Below are positions 43,206 through 53,205 of a DNA stretch of 64,000 bases, piece after piece. The DNA lies in NCBI GenBank assembly GCA_965224815.1, contig CBDDAF010000003.1:372001-436000 (forward strand), written 5' to 3'. The position numbers were made by a program, and so were the translations under genes. Positions within the stretch are counted from its first letter, which is position 1. Each line of letters begins with the position of its first letter. Below the pieces are notes generated by a model, which was given only the letters and a program-made list of their open reading frames with translations, did not search any database and had not been told where the DNA came from. Source of the DNA: CAYPEL01 sp036479985. GTDB taxonomy: Bacteria; Pseudomonadota; Gammaproteobacteria; DSM-19610.

Positions 43206-45014
43206 TTAATGCCTCGCGTACATTTTATCGATATCAGCCTCAAACTTCTCGTAGACACGGTTTCTTTTTAATTTCAAAGTAGGCGTAATTAAACCGTCCT
43301 CGATGCTCCAGGGTTCCGTTTGACAGCATACCTGTCTAACTTGTGCATAGCCTGGGAATGCTGTTAATTGTTTAGCAATCTTTTCCAGAATAATCTTTTT
43401 AACTTGTTCGCTTTTGCAGGTTTCGTCAGCATTGGGATCCAGTCCAAGTTGTTTGGCAAAATCAGGCCATTGTTCTGGGTTGAATACGACCAGCGCACTC
43501 AGGAAAGGACGGTTATCGCCTATCACCATGACCTGGTCAAACAAACCATCCATTGAGATAGCCATTTCCATATCAGCGGGTGGCATTTTTTCACCGTTTG
43601 CCAGTACCAGTATTTCTTTTATACGCCCTGTTATATAGACATGATTATTTTCGACGCGGGCTTTATCACCACTGTGCAACCAGCCATCTTTATCTATCAT
43701 ATCCTGGGTTGCCTCTTCATTACCCCAGTACCCCAGCATGACGCTTGGCGAACGTGTGAGTAATTCGTCATTGTTACCAATCTTAACTTCGGTGCCGTTC
43801 AGGATGACGCCCACGCTTTCAGGGTCATTATCTTCTACGGCATTAATACTGATGACAGGACTTGTTTCCGTAAGGCCATAGCCTTGTAACATGGGCAAGC
43901 CAAGAGATATAAATAATTTTGCCACGGCGTGAGGAAGTGGTGCACCGCCAATAACGGCATACTGCATGCGGCCACCCAGTTTTTCCATCACCTTTGCCCC
44001 GACTAACTTATGTAACACGGGATGCAACAGTAATTTAGGATGCCAACTGGCGCGGCCTTGCTGATATTGGAAACGATGCCAACCGATCTCAGTAGCGAGT
44101 TTGAATAACTTTTTGGCAATAGGCGGTTTTTCTGCCAGACCGTCCTGGATTTTATTGTAAACGCGTTCGAAAATACGCGGTACCGACATGATAACGGTTG
44201 GCTTTACGACCTGTAAGTCTTCCGCCAACTGGGGAATAGAACGGTTATAAGCTACAGCCGCACCTACGGTAATTGGCAAATAGTAGCCTGCTGTCCGTTC
44301 CAGTGTATGTGACAAAGGCAGGAAGGACAGAAAGAGTTCATTAGACTCACAAGGTACAACATGTAAGGCCGCATAGACATCCCAAAGAATATTGTAATGA
44401 CTCAGCATGACACCCTTTGGTTTTCCTGTTGTCCCCGAGGTGTAGACAATAGTCGCCAGGCTGTCTTTATCGGTTTGGTAATCTTTAAGTTCAGCGCTGT
44501 CGGGCAACCATTCACCCACCATTTTAAGCCGGACTTCCGGTTTATTGCTGGTATTGATCGGGTTGACACTAATGATGCGTTGGAGAAATTCTAACTGATC
44601 CCAAACCGGGCATAAGCTGTCAAAATGTTCCTGATTGCCGATGGCCAGTAATTTAACGCCTGCATTTTCCAGAATGTAAGCCACATTCTCGGCCCGGTCT
44701 TGCGTGTACAAAGGCACCACGACCAGACCGTTACCCAGTGCAGCCTGGTCAAACATCATCCATTCCGGACTGTTGTTCATAATGATGGCTACCCGGTCGC
44801 CGGCAATCAATCCTTCTTTGGCGAGTGCGGCTTGCCAACGTGCTACCTGGTCACCGGCCTGACGCCACGACAAATCACGCCAGCTTTCGGTCACATCATC
44901 ATAATAACGGTAGGCTAACAGATCAGGGGTACGCTTTACGCGTTGGTAGAAAAGTCCGGATAGTGTGCCGGCTTCCTCGGGTGTGATGGCATGTGAAAGA
45001 TCAGCACTTTTCAA
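43206..45014 (-). CDS. fadD: Long-chain acyl-CoA synthetase
   Basis: The 602-residue protein belongs to the AMP-forming acyl-CoA synthetases. It shows the P-loop-like YTSGTTGKPKGVMLSH (about 190-205), the LQGYGLTETSP motif (about 376-386), a YWGN...DKDGWLHSGD segment and the KEILVLANGEKMPP region. It activates fatty acids with CoA, the first step of beta-oxidation. I chose the TTG at 45014 since AAGGAG lies eight bases upstream and it follows the fadJ stop directly; the longer frame from 45059 would overlap fadJ. It is the last gene of the minus-strand cluster. It resembles the eukaryotic-like FAA1 group more than E. coli FadD. Confidence 0.9.
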   Translation of the reverse strand: MKSADLSHAITPEEAGTLSGLFYQRVKRTPDLLAYRYYDDVTESWRDLSWRQAGDQVARWQAALAKEGLIAGDRVAIIMNNSPEWMMFDQAALGNGLVVVPLYTQDRAENVAYILENAGVKLLAIGNQEHFDSLCPVWDQLEFLQRIISVNPINTSNKPEVRLKMVGEWLPDSAELKDYQTDKDSLATIVYTSGTTGKPKGVMLSHYNILWDVYAALHVVPCESNELFLSFLPLSHTLERTAGYYLPITVGAAVAYNRSIPQLAEDLQVVKPTVIMSVPRIFERVYNKIQDGLAEKPPIAKKLFKLATEIGWHRFQYQQGRASWHPKLLLHPVLHKLVGAKVMEKLGGRMQYAVIGGAPLPHAVAKLFISLGLPMLQGYGLTETSPVISINAVEDNDPESVGVILNGTEVKIGNNDELLTRSPSVMLGYWGNEEATQDMIDKDGWLHSGDKARVENNHVYITGRIKEILVLANGEKMPPADMEMAISMDGLFDQVMVIGDNRPFLSALVVFNPEQWPDFAKQLGLDPNADETCKSEQVKKIILEKIAKQLTAFPGYAQVRQVCCQTEPWSIEDGLITPTLKLKRNRVYEKFEADIDKMYARH

Positions 45015-45016
45015 GG

Positions 45017-47077
45017 CTATTCTCCTTCTGATTTTGAAAATCCGGACAATGATTCCCAACCTGCATCCGGTTTGAAACGTTCACCGTATTTTTCTTCGAG
45101 CGAATGCAGCCGTTGTAGCATCACGTCGGCACCTTCGGTCTTAATATATTTAGTGGGGCCGCCACGAAAGGGTGCAAAGCCAGTACCGAATATCATACCA
45201 CCATCCAGCATATCTTCGTCATCCACTACTTTTTCCCGTAAACAGGCAACAGCTTCATTGAGCATGCGTAACACCATACGGTCTGTCACATCGCTGTTAG
45301 GATGATAGCTGGAAGGTATTTTAGGTTTAATAGCTTTGTCTTTTTTGTATTCATAAAAACCTTGTCCACTTTTGCGGCCCAACCGTCCCTGGTTGACCAG
45401 GCTACCCAAGCGATCAGGCACTTTGACACCGAGGTGTTCGGCAAGAATCTGTCCGACATGTAAACAAATATCCAGTCCCACTGTATCAGCGAGTTCTATC
45501 GGACCCATGGGCATACCGAAGGCAACTGCCTGGCGGTCAATTTCAGCCGGGGGTACGCCTTCATTTTCCAGTTCGACAGCTTCGAGTAAATAGGGCATTA
45601 ATATTCTATTGACCAGGAACCCCGGGGAACTGGAAACAGGTAAAGGTAAGCGCCCGATTGAACGCGTAAAGGCCATGGCGTGATTAATGACTTCCTGGTC
45701 AGTGTTGTCATCACGAACAATTTCAACTAGCTGCATTTTGGCAACCGGGTTAAAGAAATGCAGACCCACCAACCGGTTCGGTGTTTGTAAGTCACGACCT
45801 AATTCTTCTAGCGGAATACTGGATGTATTGGTTGCCAGCACGGCACCGGGTTTCATGCGCGGTTCCAGTTCGGCATATAAAGCCCGCTTGGCATCTGCAT
45901 CTTCAAAAATTGCCTCAATGACAACATCCGCTTGTTCAACTCCCAGGCCGGTATGATCCGGCATCAGCCGATCCATCACTTCTTGAATAGGACGTGGCCG
46001 TTTCAGGCGCCGTTTATAAAGTTGATAGGCGCGTTTGATTGCGGGGGCAAGACGCTCCGGACTTTGATCTTGTAAAGTCACTTGCATGCCTTTAAGTGCA
46101 CACCAGGCAGCGATATCACCACCCATTACGCCAGCGCCAACGACGTGTACATGTTTCGCTTTAAAATTACTTTGCCGACCTAGATCCTTCATTTTTTCCT
46201 GCAGTGTAAACACCCGGATCAAATTCTGTGCCGTACTGCCAGTGATGAGCCGCGAGACCGATTCGGCTTCTGCGTGCAACATGGCGCGTTCATTACCCGC
46301 ATGCTGCTTCCATATATCGATTAAGGCATAAGGTGCCGGGTAGTGATCTTCACGGGCTTTTTTTGCTACCTGGTTGCGAAATACTTTCGCGAGTATTGGC
46401 CGGACAGTAGCGTGATTCGTCATCGCCTGAGATTTTGTAGGATGATGCGGCGTCGGCTGCTGCATTATCATACTACGTGCAGCCGCCTTCATTTGCCGGT
46501 CTGGAACCGCATGATCGACTAGCCCCATCCGCTTCGCAGAACGCGCATTAATGCTGCGGCCACTGAGCATTAAATCCATACCATGCATGGCACCGATTAA
46601 CGGGATGATGCGAGCACTACCGCCAAAGCCGGGGTGTATTCCCAGGCGTACTTCCGGTAGTCCGAGTTTTGTCGATTCGTCGTTACAGGCAACTCGATAA
46701 CGACAGGCTAACGCCAGTTCTAATCCGCCACCCAGACAGAATCCATGAATTAACGCCAGGGTAGGGAAGGGCAGTGCAGCTAAACGGTCAAGTACTTCCT
46801 GGCCACGACCAATTGCACTGCGTGCTTCGTCCTGATTTTTGAGCTTTATGAATTCGTGGACGTCTGCGCCCGCAATAAAACCGTTTTTCTTATCGGAAAG
46901 AATGATCAGTCCGCGGGGTGATTTTTCAGTGAGATCCAGTAGTTCCTGGTAAAACGCTTCAAGGACAGATGCAGACAGAACATTTGTATTGGAGCCTTGG
47001 CGATCCAGATGCAGCCATGCAATATTGTTACTATCAATTTCGGTATGCAGCTCGTTATTTTTATTATCTGTTTCCAT
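45017..47077 (-). CDS. fadJ: Fatty acid oxidation complex alpha subunit (enoyl-CoA hydratase/3-hydroxyacyl-CoA dehydrogenase)
   Basis: This 686-residue bifunctional enzyme has an N-terminal crotonase domain (about 1-200; GFIAGADVHEF, then GFCLGGGLELALACRYR with the oxyanion-hole region, and GLPEVRLGIHPGFGG) and a C-terminal NAD-dependent dehydrogenase (HVVGAGVMGGDIAAWCA near 310-326, then NTSSIPLEELG and GLHFFNPVAKMQLVEIV). It carries out hydration and oxidation of enoyl-CoA. The start is the ATG at 47077, whose TAATG overlap with the thiolase stop indicates coupling. Confidence 0.92.
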   Translation of the reverse strand: METDNKNNELHTEIDSNNIAWLHLDRQGSNTNVLSASVLEAFYQELLDLTEKSPRGLIILSDKKNGFIAGADVHEFIKLKNQDEARSAIGRGQEVLDRLAALPFPTLALIHGFCLGGGLELALACRYRVACNDESTKLGLPEVRLGIHPGFGGSARIIPLIGAMHGMDLMLSGRSINARSAKRMGLVDHAVPDRQMKAAARSMIMQQPTPHHPTKSQAMTNHATVRPILAKVFRNQVAKKAREDHYPAPYALIDIWKQHAGNERAMLHAEAESVSRLITGSTAQNLIRVFTLQEKMKDLGRQSNFKAKHVHVVGAGVMGGDIAAWCALKGMQVTLQDQSPERLAPAIKRAYQLYKRRLKRPRPIQEVMDRLMPDHTGLGVEQADVVIEAIFEDADAKRALYAELEPRMKPGAVLATNTSSIPLEELGRDLQTPNRLVGLHFFNPVAKMQLVEIVRDDNTDQEVINHAMAFTRSIGRLPLPVSSSPGFLVNRILMPYLLEAVELENEGVPPAEIDRQAVAFGMPMGPIELADTVGLDICLHVGQILAEHLGVKVPDRLGSLVNQGRLGRKSGQGFYEYKKDKAIKPKIPSSYHPNSDVTDRMVLRMLNEAVACLREKVVDDEDMLDGGMIFGTGFAPFRGGPTKYIKTEGADVMLQRLHSLEEKYGERFKPDAGWESLSGFSKSEGE

Positions 47078-48387
47078 TAAGCTACCCTCTCGATCAGCAT
47101 AGCGCCACCCTGGCCACCGCCAATACACAAACTGGTCATAGCCTGTTTACCGTTAGTGCGGTGTAGTACGTTGATAGCATGCAGGACAATGCGCGCGCCA
47201 CTGGCGCCCACGGGATGACCGAGACTGACACCGCCGCCATCCACGTTCAGATTATCTTCATTGATCGGATCAAACGCAGATTCCAGTTTTAAGTCGTCAC
47301 GGCAAAAGGCTTCATCCTGCCAGGCTGCAAGACAGGATTGTACTTGTGCAGCAAAGGCTTCATTGATTTCCCAGCAATCGATATCACTGCTGTCAAGATT
47401 ATTCCGCTGCATGATCGGTGCCATGGCATAGGCCGGACCCAGGCCCATTTGGCGTGGATCAAGTCCCGCCCATTCGGTGTCTATAATACGGGCCAGCACG
47501 GGTAATGAATGTTTTTTTACAGCATCTTCCGATGCCAGAATTAGCCAGGCAGCGCCATCGGTTATCTGAGCACTGTTTCCTGCGGTCACCTTGCCGAATG
47601 GCCGGTCAAAGACGGGTTTTAATTTGGCCAGTTTTTCGAGACTGGAATCAGCGCGCACACCATCATCTGCTGTGTAGTGATTGCCGCGATTGTCATACAC
47701 CGGTGAAATTTCATCCAGATGATTATTTTCCTGCGCTGCCGCCAGCCGTTGGTGACTGCGTAACGCAAAGCCGTCCATTTGTTCGCGGGAAATATTAAAG
47801 CGATGTGCAAGCACTTCTGCCGTTTGTCCCATGTTCAGACCAACGATAGGATCAGTCAGGCCACGTATCAGGCCGACGATGGGTTTAAGATGTTTGGGTC
47901 TGAGTTGGCTGAAAAGTTTTAGTTTGGCACCCTTGGTTTTTGCAGCATTCAATGCGCCTAACCAACCCACCATATCGGTGTCTAGCAATATAGGTGCATG
48001 GCTCATGGATTCTGTGCCGCCTGCCAGAATCAGGTCATGGTGGCCGTTGGCAATATCCTTTGCTGCGCTATCCAGTGCTTGTAAGCCGGAGGCGCAATTA
48101 CGTTGTACTGTCCAGGCAGGAACCTGTTCGCCGCAGCCTAACCTTAATGCAACTACGCGAGCAATGTTCGCTTCGTCTGGCCCCGGCATCATACAACCGA
48201 GTATCACCTGGTCGAATTCGTCTGCTTTAAAGGGTTGCCGTGCGAGTAATGCGCGTCCTGCTTGAAAGGATAAGTCTGAGGCCAGGAACGGGCCGGGTTT
48301 ACCGCGTGTTCTTAAAAAAGGACTTCGGCTACCATCTACTATGTAGACGGGACGGCCTGTTGAGAGTGGGTTTCGCTGTGCTGCCAT
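47077..48387 (-). CDS. fadI: Acetyl-CoA acyltransferase (thiolase), FadI-like
   Basis: The 436-residue thiolase performs the last, CoA-dependent cleavage of beta-oxidation. The nucleophilic Cys lies in QRNCASGLQALDSA (about 91-104), with GGTESMSHAP (about 123-132), a NEAFAAQ segment and the C-terminal GHPVGASGARI and CIGGGQGGAM. The length equals FadI. I chose the ATG at 48387, which has GGAGGAG upstream; its first codons overlap the end of fadE by about 50 bases. Forms the beta-oxidation complex with the next gene's product. Confidence 0.92.
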   Translation of the reverse strand: MAAQRNPLSTGRPVYIVDGSRSPFLRTRGKPGPFLASDLSFQAGRALLARQPFKADEFDQVILGCMMPGPDEANIARVVALRLGCGEQVPAWTVQRNCASGLQALDSAAKDIANGHHDLILAGGTESMSHAPILLDTDMVGWLGALNAAKTKGAKLKLFSQLRPKHLKPIVGLIRGLTDPIVGLNMGQTAEVLAHRFNISREQMDGFALRSHQRLAAAQENNHLDEISPVYDNRGNHYTADDGVRADSSLEKLAKLKPVFDRPFGKVTAGNSAQITDGAAWLILASEDAVKKHSLPVLARIIDTEWAGLDPRQMGLGPAYAMAPIMQRNNLDSSDIDCWEINEAFAAQVQSCLAAWQDEAFCRDDLKLESAFDPINEDNLNVDGGGVSLGHPVGASGARIVLHAINVLHRTNGKQAMTSLCIGGGQGGAMLIERVA

Positions 48388-50813
48388 GAACTTTGCTCCT
48401 CCTGCCAATAATCCGCTGGAAATTCGTCAACGCCAATGACCTTTTGACGGGCCGCCGCCGCAGTACGAACCAGCGTGGCTTCATGCTCATCAATGATACC
48501 TGAAGTGACCGCTTCTACCAGACAATGTTCAGGGTCGGTCGATTCTAGCCGTCCATTTTTCATGGCTTGACGTATATGATTCAAAACAGGTTGTGCCAAT
48601 GTTGCTTTTTCCATGGCATCTTCAAGTTGTGCAATCGGTTCTTCTTCACCCTGAGGTATGTACATACCTTCAGTCAGGCGTTCACGTGCTGCACCCCAGC
48701 GCAAGATAACATTGGCTGCGCGCTGTGTCAGTATATCACTCGGTGGTTTGTATGTAGCACCAAATGGGAATAGAGCCAATCTAAGCGTAGAACCTATGAA
48801 ACGGTTAGGCAGGTTATCTAAAATTTCAAACAGACGTTGTTGTGAATGATAGAAAGCGTTGGTCAATGACCATTCCAGCAAAGGCCAGTCGGCTTGCAAC
48901 CTGCCCTGATCGGCAAAGCGTTTGAGTGTTGCGCTGCCCAGGTAAAGGTGACTCAAAACATCACCCAACCGAGCTGATAACGCTTCTTTGCGTTTCAGCG
49001 AACCACCGAGAGTTAATAAGGCCGCTTCTGCGGTAATGGAAAATGCCGCACTTAAACGGGTCATCTGCCGGTAGAATTTATCTTCTTCGCGATTGGTCGG
49101 GGAGCTGGCAAAGCGAGCACCGCTCAACGCATGCAGATTAGCGCGCATCAAATTACTGAGCGCGAGTTTTATATGTCCAAACAAGGCATGATCAAAGGCT
49201 GCCAGTTGATTGTTTTGGGCGCTGTCCATTTCTTGTAAAAGATACGGGTGACAACGGATGGCACCCTGACCAAATATGATCAAACTGCGCGTGAGTATAT
49301 TGGCACCTTCAACCGTTATACTGATTGGCACACCCTGGTAACCACGTGCCAGGTAATTTCGCGGCCCCATACAGATACCACGACCGCCATGAATATCCAT
49401 GGCATCATTTACGACGTTGCGCATGGTTTCGGTAAGGTGATATTTAACAATGGCTGAAGCGACAGAAGGTTTTTCACCTGCGTCAACGGCCAGCGTTGTC
49501 AATCCCCGGGCAGCATCCATCATATAAGTATTGGCTGCAATTCTGCCCAACGCTTCAGCGACACCTTCAAACTTTCCAATTGGAACTTTAAATTGCTTGC
49601 GCACTGCCGCATAGGCACCGGTTGCCCGCGCGGCCATTTTACCTGCGCCGGTACTCAGCGCCGGTAGAGAAATAGAACGGCCATCAGCCAGGCTTTCCAT
49701 CAGCATGCGCCAGCCTTCGCCAATACGCGCCTGCCCACCAATGATATAGTCCATCGGAATAAATACATTGTGACCACGAGTAGGCCCATTCATGAACGCC
49801 TGATTTAACGGGAAGTGCCGGTTGCCAATTTCAACGCCGGGTGTATCTGTAGGAATTAATGCCAGGGTAATGCCCAGGCTTTCTTCGTCACCAATCAACT
49901 GGTCTGGATCGAAGAGTTTAAAAGCAAGACCGAGTACTGTTGCAACAGGTCCCAACGTTATATATCGTTTTTCCCAGTTGAGTCTGATACCCAATGTGTC
50001 TTTGCCATTGAATTCCTGACGGCAGACAACGCCACGATCAGGCATGGCAGCCGCATCACTACCAGCTTCCGGTCCGGTCAGCGCAAAACAAGGAATTTCC
50101 TTGCCCTTGGCTAAACGTGGCAGGTAATAATCTTTTTGTTCTTCGGTGCCGTAATGCAGGAGTAACTGCGCAGGGCCTAATGAGTTCGGCACCATCACTG
50201 TCACCGCCCCAGTAATGCTTCGACCAGATAGTTTCATAACTACACTGGAATGACCATGTGCAGTAAATTCCAGGCCGCCATATTGCTTTGGAATAATCAT
50301 ACCGAAGAAGCCGTTTGACTTGATAAAGTTCCAGGCTGACTCAGGCAAGTCGTGTAACTTTTCGGTAATTTCCCAGTCGTCCAGCATATTGCATAATTCT
50401 TCGACCGGGCCATCTATAAAAGCTTGCTCATCAGCGTTGAGTTGAGGAGCTTTCATATCAAGCAGTGTTTTCCAATTGGGTTTGCCACTGAATAACTCAG
50501 CTTCCCACCAGACGCTACCAGCTTCTAGTGCTTCACGTTCGGTTGTAGAAATTGGAGGTAGTATGGAACGGAATAATCGCATTATTGGTTTGCTGACCAG
50601 TTTGCGTCGAATAGCGGGGACGGTCAGTAATAATACGGCTGTCACAAACACAGCCCAGACGGGTGATAGCGTCCATGCGGCTACTGAATGAATAAAGGGC
50701 CATGCCAGTAAATACAAGCCGATTACGGTACTCCATATCCAGCCTGCTGCACGTGTTGCGGTAAGCGTTGACAAGGCTGCAAGTACGAGAATAATTTCGA
50801 GCAGGATTATCAT
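48339..50813 (-). CDS. fadE: Acyl-CoA dehydrogenase FadE
   Basis: The 824-residue protein is of the large FadE type. Two or three N-terminal membrane helices (about 1-65) precede the acyl-CoA dehydrogenase fold, with CFALTGPEAGSDAAAMPD (about 242-259), the FIPMDYIIGG segment and DIHGGRGICMGP (about 478-489). It oxidises acyl-CoA to trans-2-enoyl-CoA, passing electrons to the membrane chain. Its ATG overlaps the stop of the YiiX-like gene (four bases), so this gene is read from the same transcript. Confidence 0.94.
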   Translation of the reverse strand: MIILLEIILVLAALSTLTATRAAGWIWSTVIGLYLLAWPFIHSVAAWTLSPVWAVFVTAVLLLTVPAIRRKLVSKPIMRLFRSILPPISTTEREALEAGSVWWEAELFSGKPNWKTLLDMKAPQLNADEQAFIDGPVEELCNMLDDWEITEKLHDLPESAWNFIKSNGFFGMIIPKQYGGLEFTAHGHSSVVMKLSGRSITGAVTVMVPNSLGPAQLLLHYGTEEQKDYYLPRLAKGKEIPCFALTGPEAGSDAAAMPDRGVVCRQEFNGKDTLGIRLNWEKRYITLGPVATVLGLAFKLFDPDQLIGDEESLGITLALIPTDTPGVEIGNRHFPLNQAFMNGPTRGHNVFIPMDYIIGGQARIGEGWRMLMESLADGRSISLPALSTGAGKMAARATGAYAAVRKQFKVPIGKFEGVAEALGRIAANTYMMDAARGLTTLAVDAGEKPSVASAIVKYHLTETMRNVVNDAMDIHGGRGICMGPRNYLARGYQGVPISITVEGANILTRSLIIFGQGAIRCHPYLLQEMDSAQNNQLAAFDHALFGHIKLALSNLMRANLHALSGARFASSPTNREEDKFYRQMTRLSAAFSITAEAALLTLGGSLKRKEALSARLGDVLSHLYLGSATLKRFADQGRLQADWPLLEWSLTNAFYHSQQRLFEILDNLPNRFIGSTLRLALFPFGATYKPPSDILTQRAANVILRWGAARERLTEGMYIPQGEEEPIAQLEDAMEKATLAQPVLNHIRQAMKNGRLESTDPEHCLVEAVTSGIIDEHEATLVRTAAAARQKVIGVDEFPADYWQEEQSSWQHSETHSQQAVPST

Positions 50814-51757
50814 TGTGAATCCTTGTTAGTCAGCTTTTCAGATACTAAATCTTCGACTCCATTTTCATTTGCAGAGTTCAGTTCAATATCTATTTTCTCA
50901 GGAGTATCCGTGATTTCGGGAGGTTCTCCAGTTTTGTCCTCTGTGAAATAACTTTCTCCATACCCGTCGTAAACACGGCCTTTTTGATCCCAGGGTAAAT
51001 CGCGATATGACGCTTGATGACCAAAGTCCAGATGCGGGCATTTAATAATGTCAAAATAGGGTGAATAGTCAAAATCTCGTGGTGTGTACAAGCGTGCGTT
51101 TCGGGCAAACATACGAATTGACCCATCTTTACGTTCTTGTAGTAACGGTACTATTGGAAAGCTTACGGAAGCAAATGCGGCTGCAATCATGGACGAACAA
51201 ACTGAACGTGTTGGCATACCAGCGTTATGTTCAAATAAACTCGATCGCCAGCGCCTTGGAATGAAACTGTACGGAAACAGAAAGCGTGCAAGATCGAATA
51301 TTTGGCGCACATCATACTCAAAGCCTAGATGCGCCAGTGCATAAGTCAAAACCTGCTGCGCATCCTTTCTGGATAATCCTGTCGGCCTGCATATCCTTAT
51401 GCTGTCATTCTGGTATTTGCTGAGCGGGTTTATAACCGTACCTTCGCCTAGCCAGGCTTCCAGAAGTAATTGTTCGTTTGGATCGCCCTTGTAAATCGAC
51501 TGTACCTTTTCCCGTAGTTGCAGGTCGTCAATATCGTGTAACCGGCCAATATAAATAGCGGAATGTGACCAGGTGCTTTGGGTAATGGTGCGGATAATTT
51601 CTGCTACCTGGCTGCGGCCTTCAACCAGCAATACATCGCAGGGACGAATTTCGTAACGAATGCGCTCAAAATCACACAGCGGTTTGCTGGCTGGTATTTG
51701 ATCGGTGATCAACCAGTTAACAATCTTTTTCCCAATCCAGGCTGCCGGGTTAAACAC
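50810..51757 (-). CDS. YiiX-like permuted papain-fold amidase/hydrolase
   Basis: The 315-residue protein carries a YiiX/YebB-type domain (permuted NlpC/P60): DVLLVEGRSQVAEIIRTITQSTWSHSAIYIG at about 38-68, in which the His of SHSAIYIG is the catalytic-type histidine, and RSVCSSMIAAAFASV at about 190-204, with the likely nucleophilic Cys. Family members are thought to act on lipid or peptide amide/ester bonds. The N-terminus has no clear signal. It heads the fad cluster, so a link to lipid handling is plausible. The exact substrate is unknown. Confidence 0.8.
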   Translation of the reverse strand: MFNPAAWIGKKIVNWLITDQIPASKPLCDFERIRYEIRPCDVLLVEGRSQVAEIIRTITQSTWSHSAIYIGRLHDIDDLQLREKVQSIYKGDPNEQLLLEAWLGEGTVINPLSKYQNDSIRICRPTGLSRKDAQQVLTYALAHLGFEYDVRQIFDLARFLFPYSFIPRRWRSSLFEHNAGMPTRSVCSSMIAAAFASVSFPIVPLLQERKDGSIRMFARNARLYTPRDFDYSPYFDIIKCPHLDFGHQASYRDLPWDQKGRVYDGYGESYFTEDKTGEPPEITDTPEKIDIELNSANENGVEDLVSEKLTNKDSQ

Positions 51758-51968
51758 CTTGATAAATTACCTCAGTATTATTATTTAACTTATTGTTAAA
51801 CTAGATATATCTAAAACATTAAATATCAAAGATCAGGCAGGGCATAACCTGACTGTTGATTTTAAAATCTCGATATCACAGTGTAATAACGGCAATTTAT
51901 AAGGATTCTGGTGTATTTATGACGTTATGAACTGCCTAGTTAGTGCCTGCCCATAAACGCCGGTATTT

Positions 51969-52061
51969 TTCTCGCAAAGACGCAAAGCGCGCTAAGACAA
52001 ACTATTAACAGGCTATTAAAAAATCAGTTACTACTTTGCGTGCTCTGCGTCTTTGCGAGAG
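51969..52061. repeat. CTTTGCG-type palindromic element
   Basis: Arms TCTCGCAAAGACGCAAAGCG (from 51970) and its diverged complement (about 52034-52060) surround about 40 AT-rich bases. It is a separate interspersed palindrome, not of the CTGTAGGAGCGG family. Nothing else is visible in the gap 51758-52086. Confidence 0.8.
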
Positions 52062-52086
52062 TTTATTGTTTATGGATGGATACTAA

Positions 52087-53205
52087 CTACAAAGGCTCAA
52101 GGAGGTGTAAAAGGGCTTTATCAAGCTGTACTTGTTGTGTGTAGTAATGCGGTGAAAAACGAATGCCGCCACCGCGCATGGCGCAAATAACGTTAGATGC
52201 TTGTAAATGACGGTAACGTGCAGCGATATCCTGGTCATCGGGGCGAACAGTGACTATACCACTGCGTCTTTCTGATGCTAGAGGTGAGAGTATATCGGTT
52301 TTGTCTTGTAGCTTATCGATAATGTATTGAGTATTAGACTGAATACCCGCAAAGACTTCATCAATACCAATTTCCAACAACAAACTAAGACTGGCGTGTA
52401 ATGCGTGTATCCCCAACGTATTTGGACTACCGCATTCAAAGCGTCTGGCTGATTTTGCGGGCGACCAATCATGCCGGTCAAAATCTCCCATCGCTTCGAC
52501 CATGTGCCAACCATATTGATTGATTTTCAATGTTTCAATTAATGGTTGGCGACAGTAGAAGAGGGCAAGTCCTTCTGGGCCCAACATCCATTTATGACCG
52601 TCAGCCGCAACAAAATCTGCCTGACAACTTTGCACATCAAATGGTTTTGCACCGAGACTCTGGATGGCATCAACGCAAAACAACACATCGCGATCCCGGC
52701 ATGCTTGTCCTAAAATATCCAGATCGAGCACTAAGCCACTGGCATATTGCACTGAGCTGACAGATAGCAGACGAGTGGATTCATCCAATGCATCAATTAA
52801 CCTTTGTTCTGGCGTTTCAGAGCTTTTGAAATCTATTGTCACAAGCTCGACACCGATCACTTGCAGTGATTCCCAAACAATCCGGTTGGATGGAAATTCC
52901 TGCGCAGGGATGACAACTTTATCACCGGCTTTCCAGTTCAGACCATAAGCAATCACAGAAAGTGCTTCTGATGTGCTTTTTAACAGGGCAATTTCATCCG
53001 TGCTGTTTGCATTGATGAGTGTTTTAAATTGATGACGCAGATCTGTTTCAGTTTGCAGCCAGCGCTCGTAGTGTTGAGAACCACGCTCACCATTTTCACG
53101 AGCAAACCGCTGAACAGCTTCTACAGTACGCCGGGGCCAAGGGGCAATAGCCGCGTGATTGAGGTAAGCGATATTTTCATCAAGATCAAATTCTTTGTGA
53201 CCCAT
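52087..53205 (-). CDS. Class V aminotransferase (cysteine desulfurase-like)
   Basis: This 372-residue PLP enzyme belongs to aminotransferase class V. The sequence begins with IAYLNHAAIAPWP, a family opening, and the cofactor Lys is in DGHKWMLGPEGLALFY (about 207-222), preceded by FCVDAIQSLGAKPFDV with the Asp that binds the PLP nitrogen. No active-site loop with a conserved Cys, as in IscS, is seen, so it may be an isopenicillin-N-epimerase-like or related lyase. It faces away from the secreted-protein genes that follow. Function cannot be refined. Confidence 0.85.
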   Translation of the reverse strand: MGHKEFDLDENIAYLNHAAIAPWPRRTVEAVQRFARENGERGSQHYERWLQTETDLRHQFKTLINANSTDEIALLKSTSEALSVIAYGLNWKAGDKVVIPAQEFPSNRIVWESLQVIGVELVTIDFKSSETPEQRLIDALDESTRLLSVSSVQYASGLVLDLDILGQACRDRDVLFCVDAIQSLGAKPFDVQSCQADFVAADGHKWMLGPEGLALFYCRQPLIETLKINQYGWHMVEAMGDFDRHDWSPAKSARRFECGSPNTLGIHALHASLSLLLEIGIDEVFAGIQSNTQYIIDKLQDKTDILSPLASERRSGIVTVRPDDQDIAARYRHLQASNVICAMRGGGIRFSPHYYTQQVQLDKALLHLLEPL

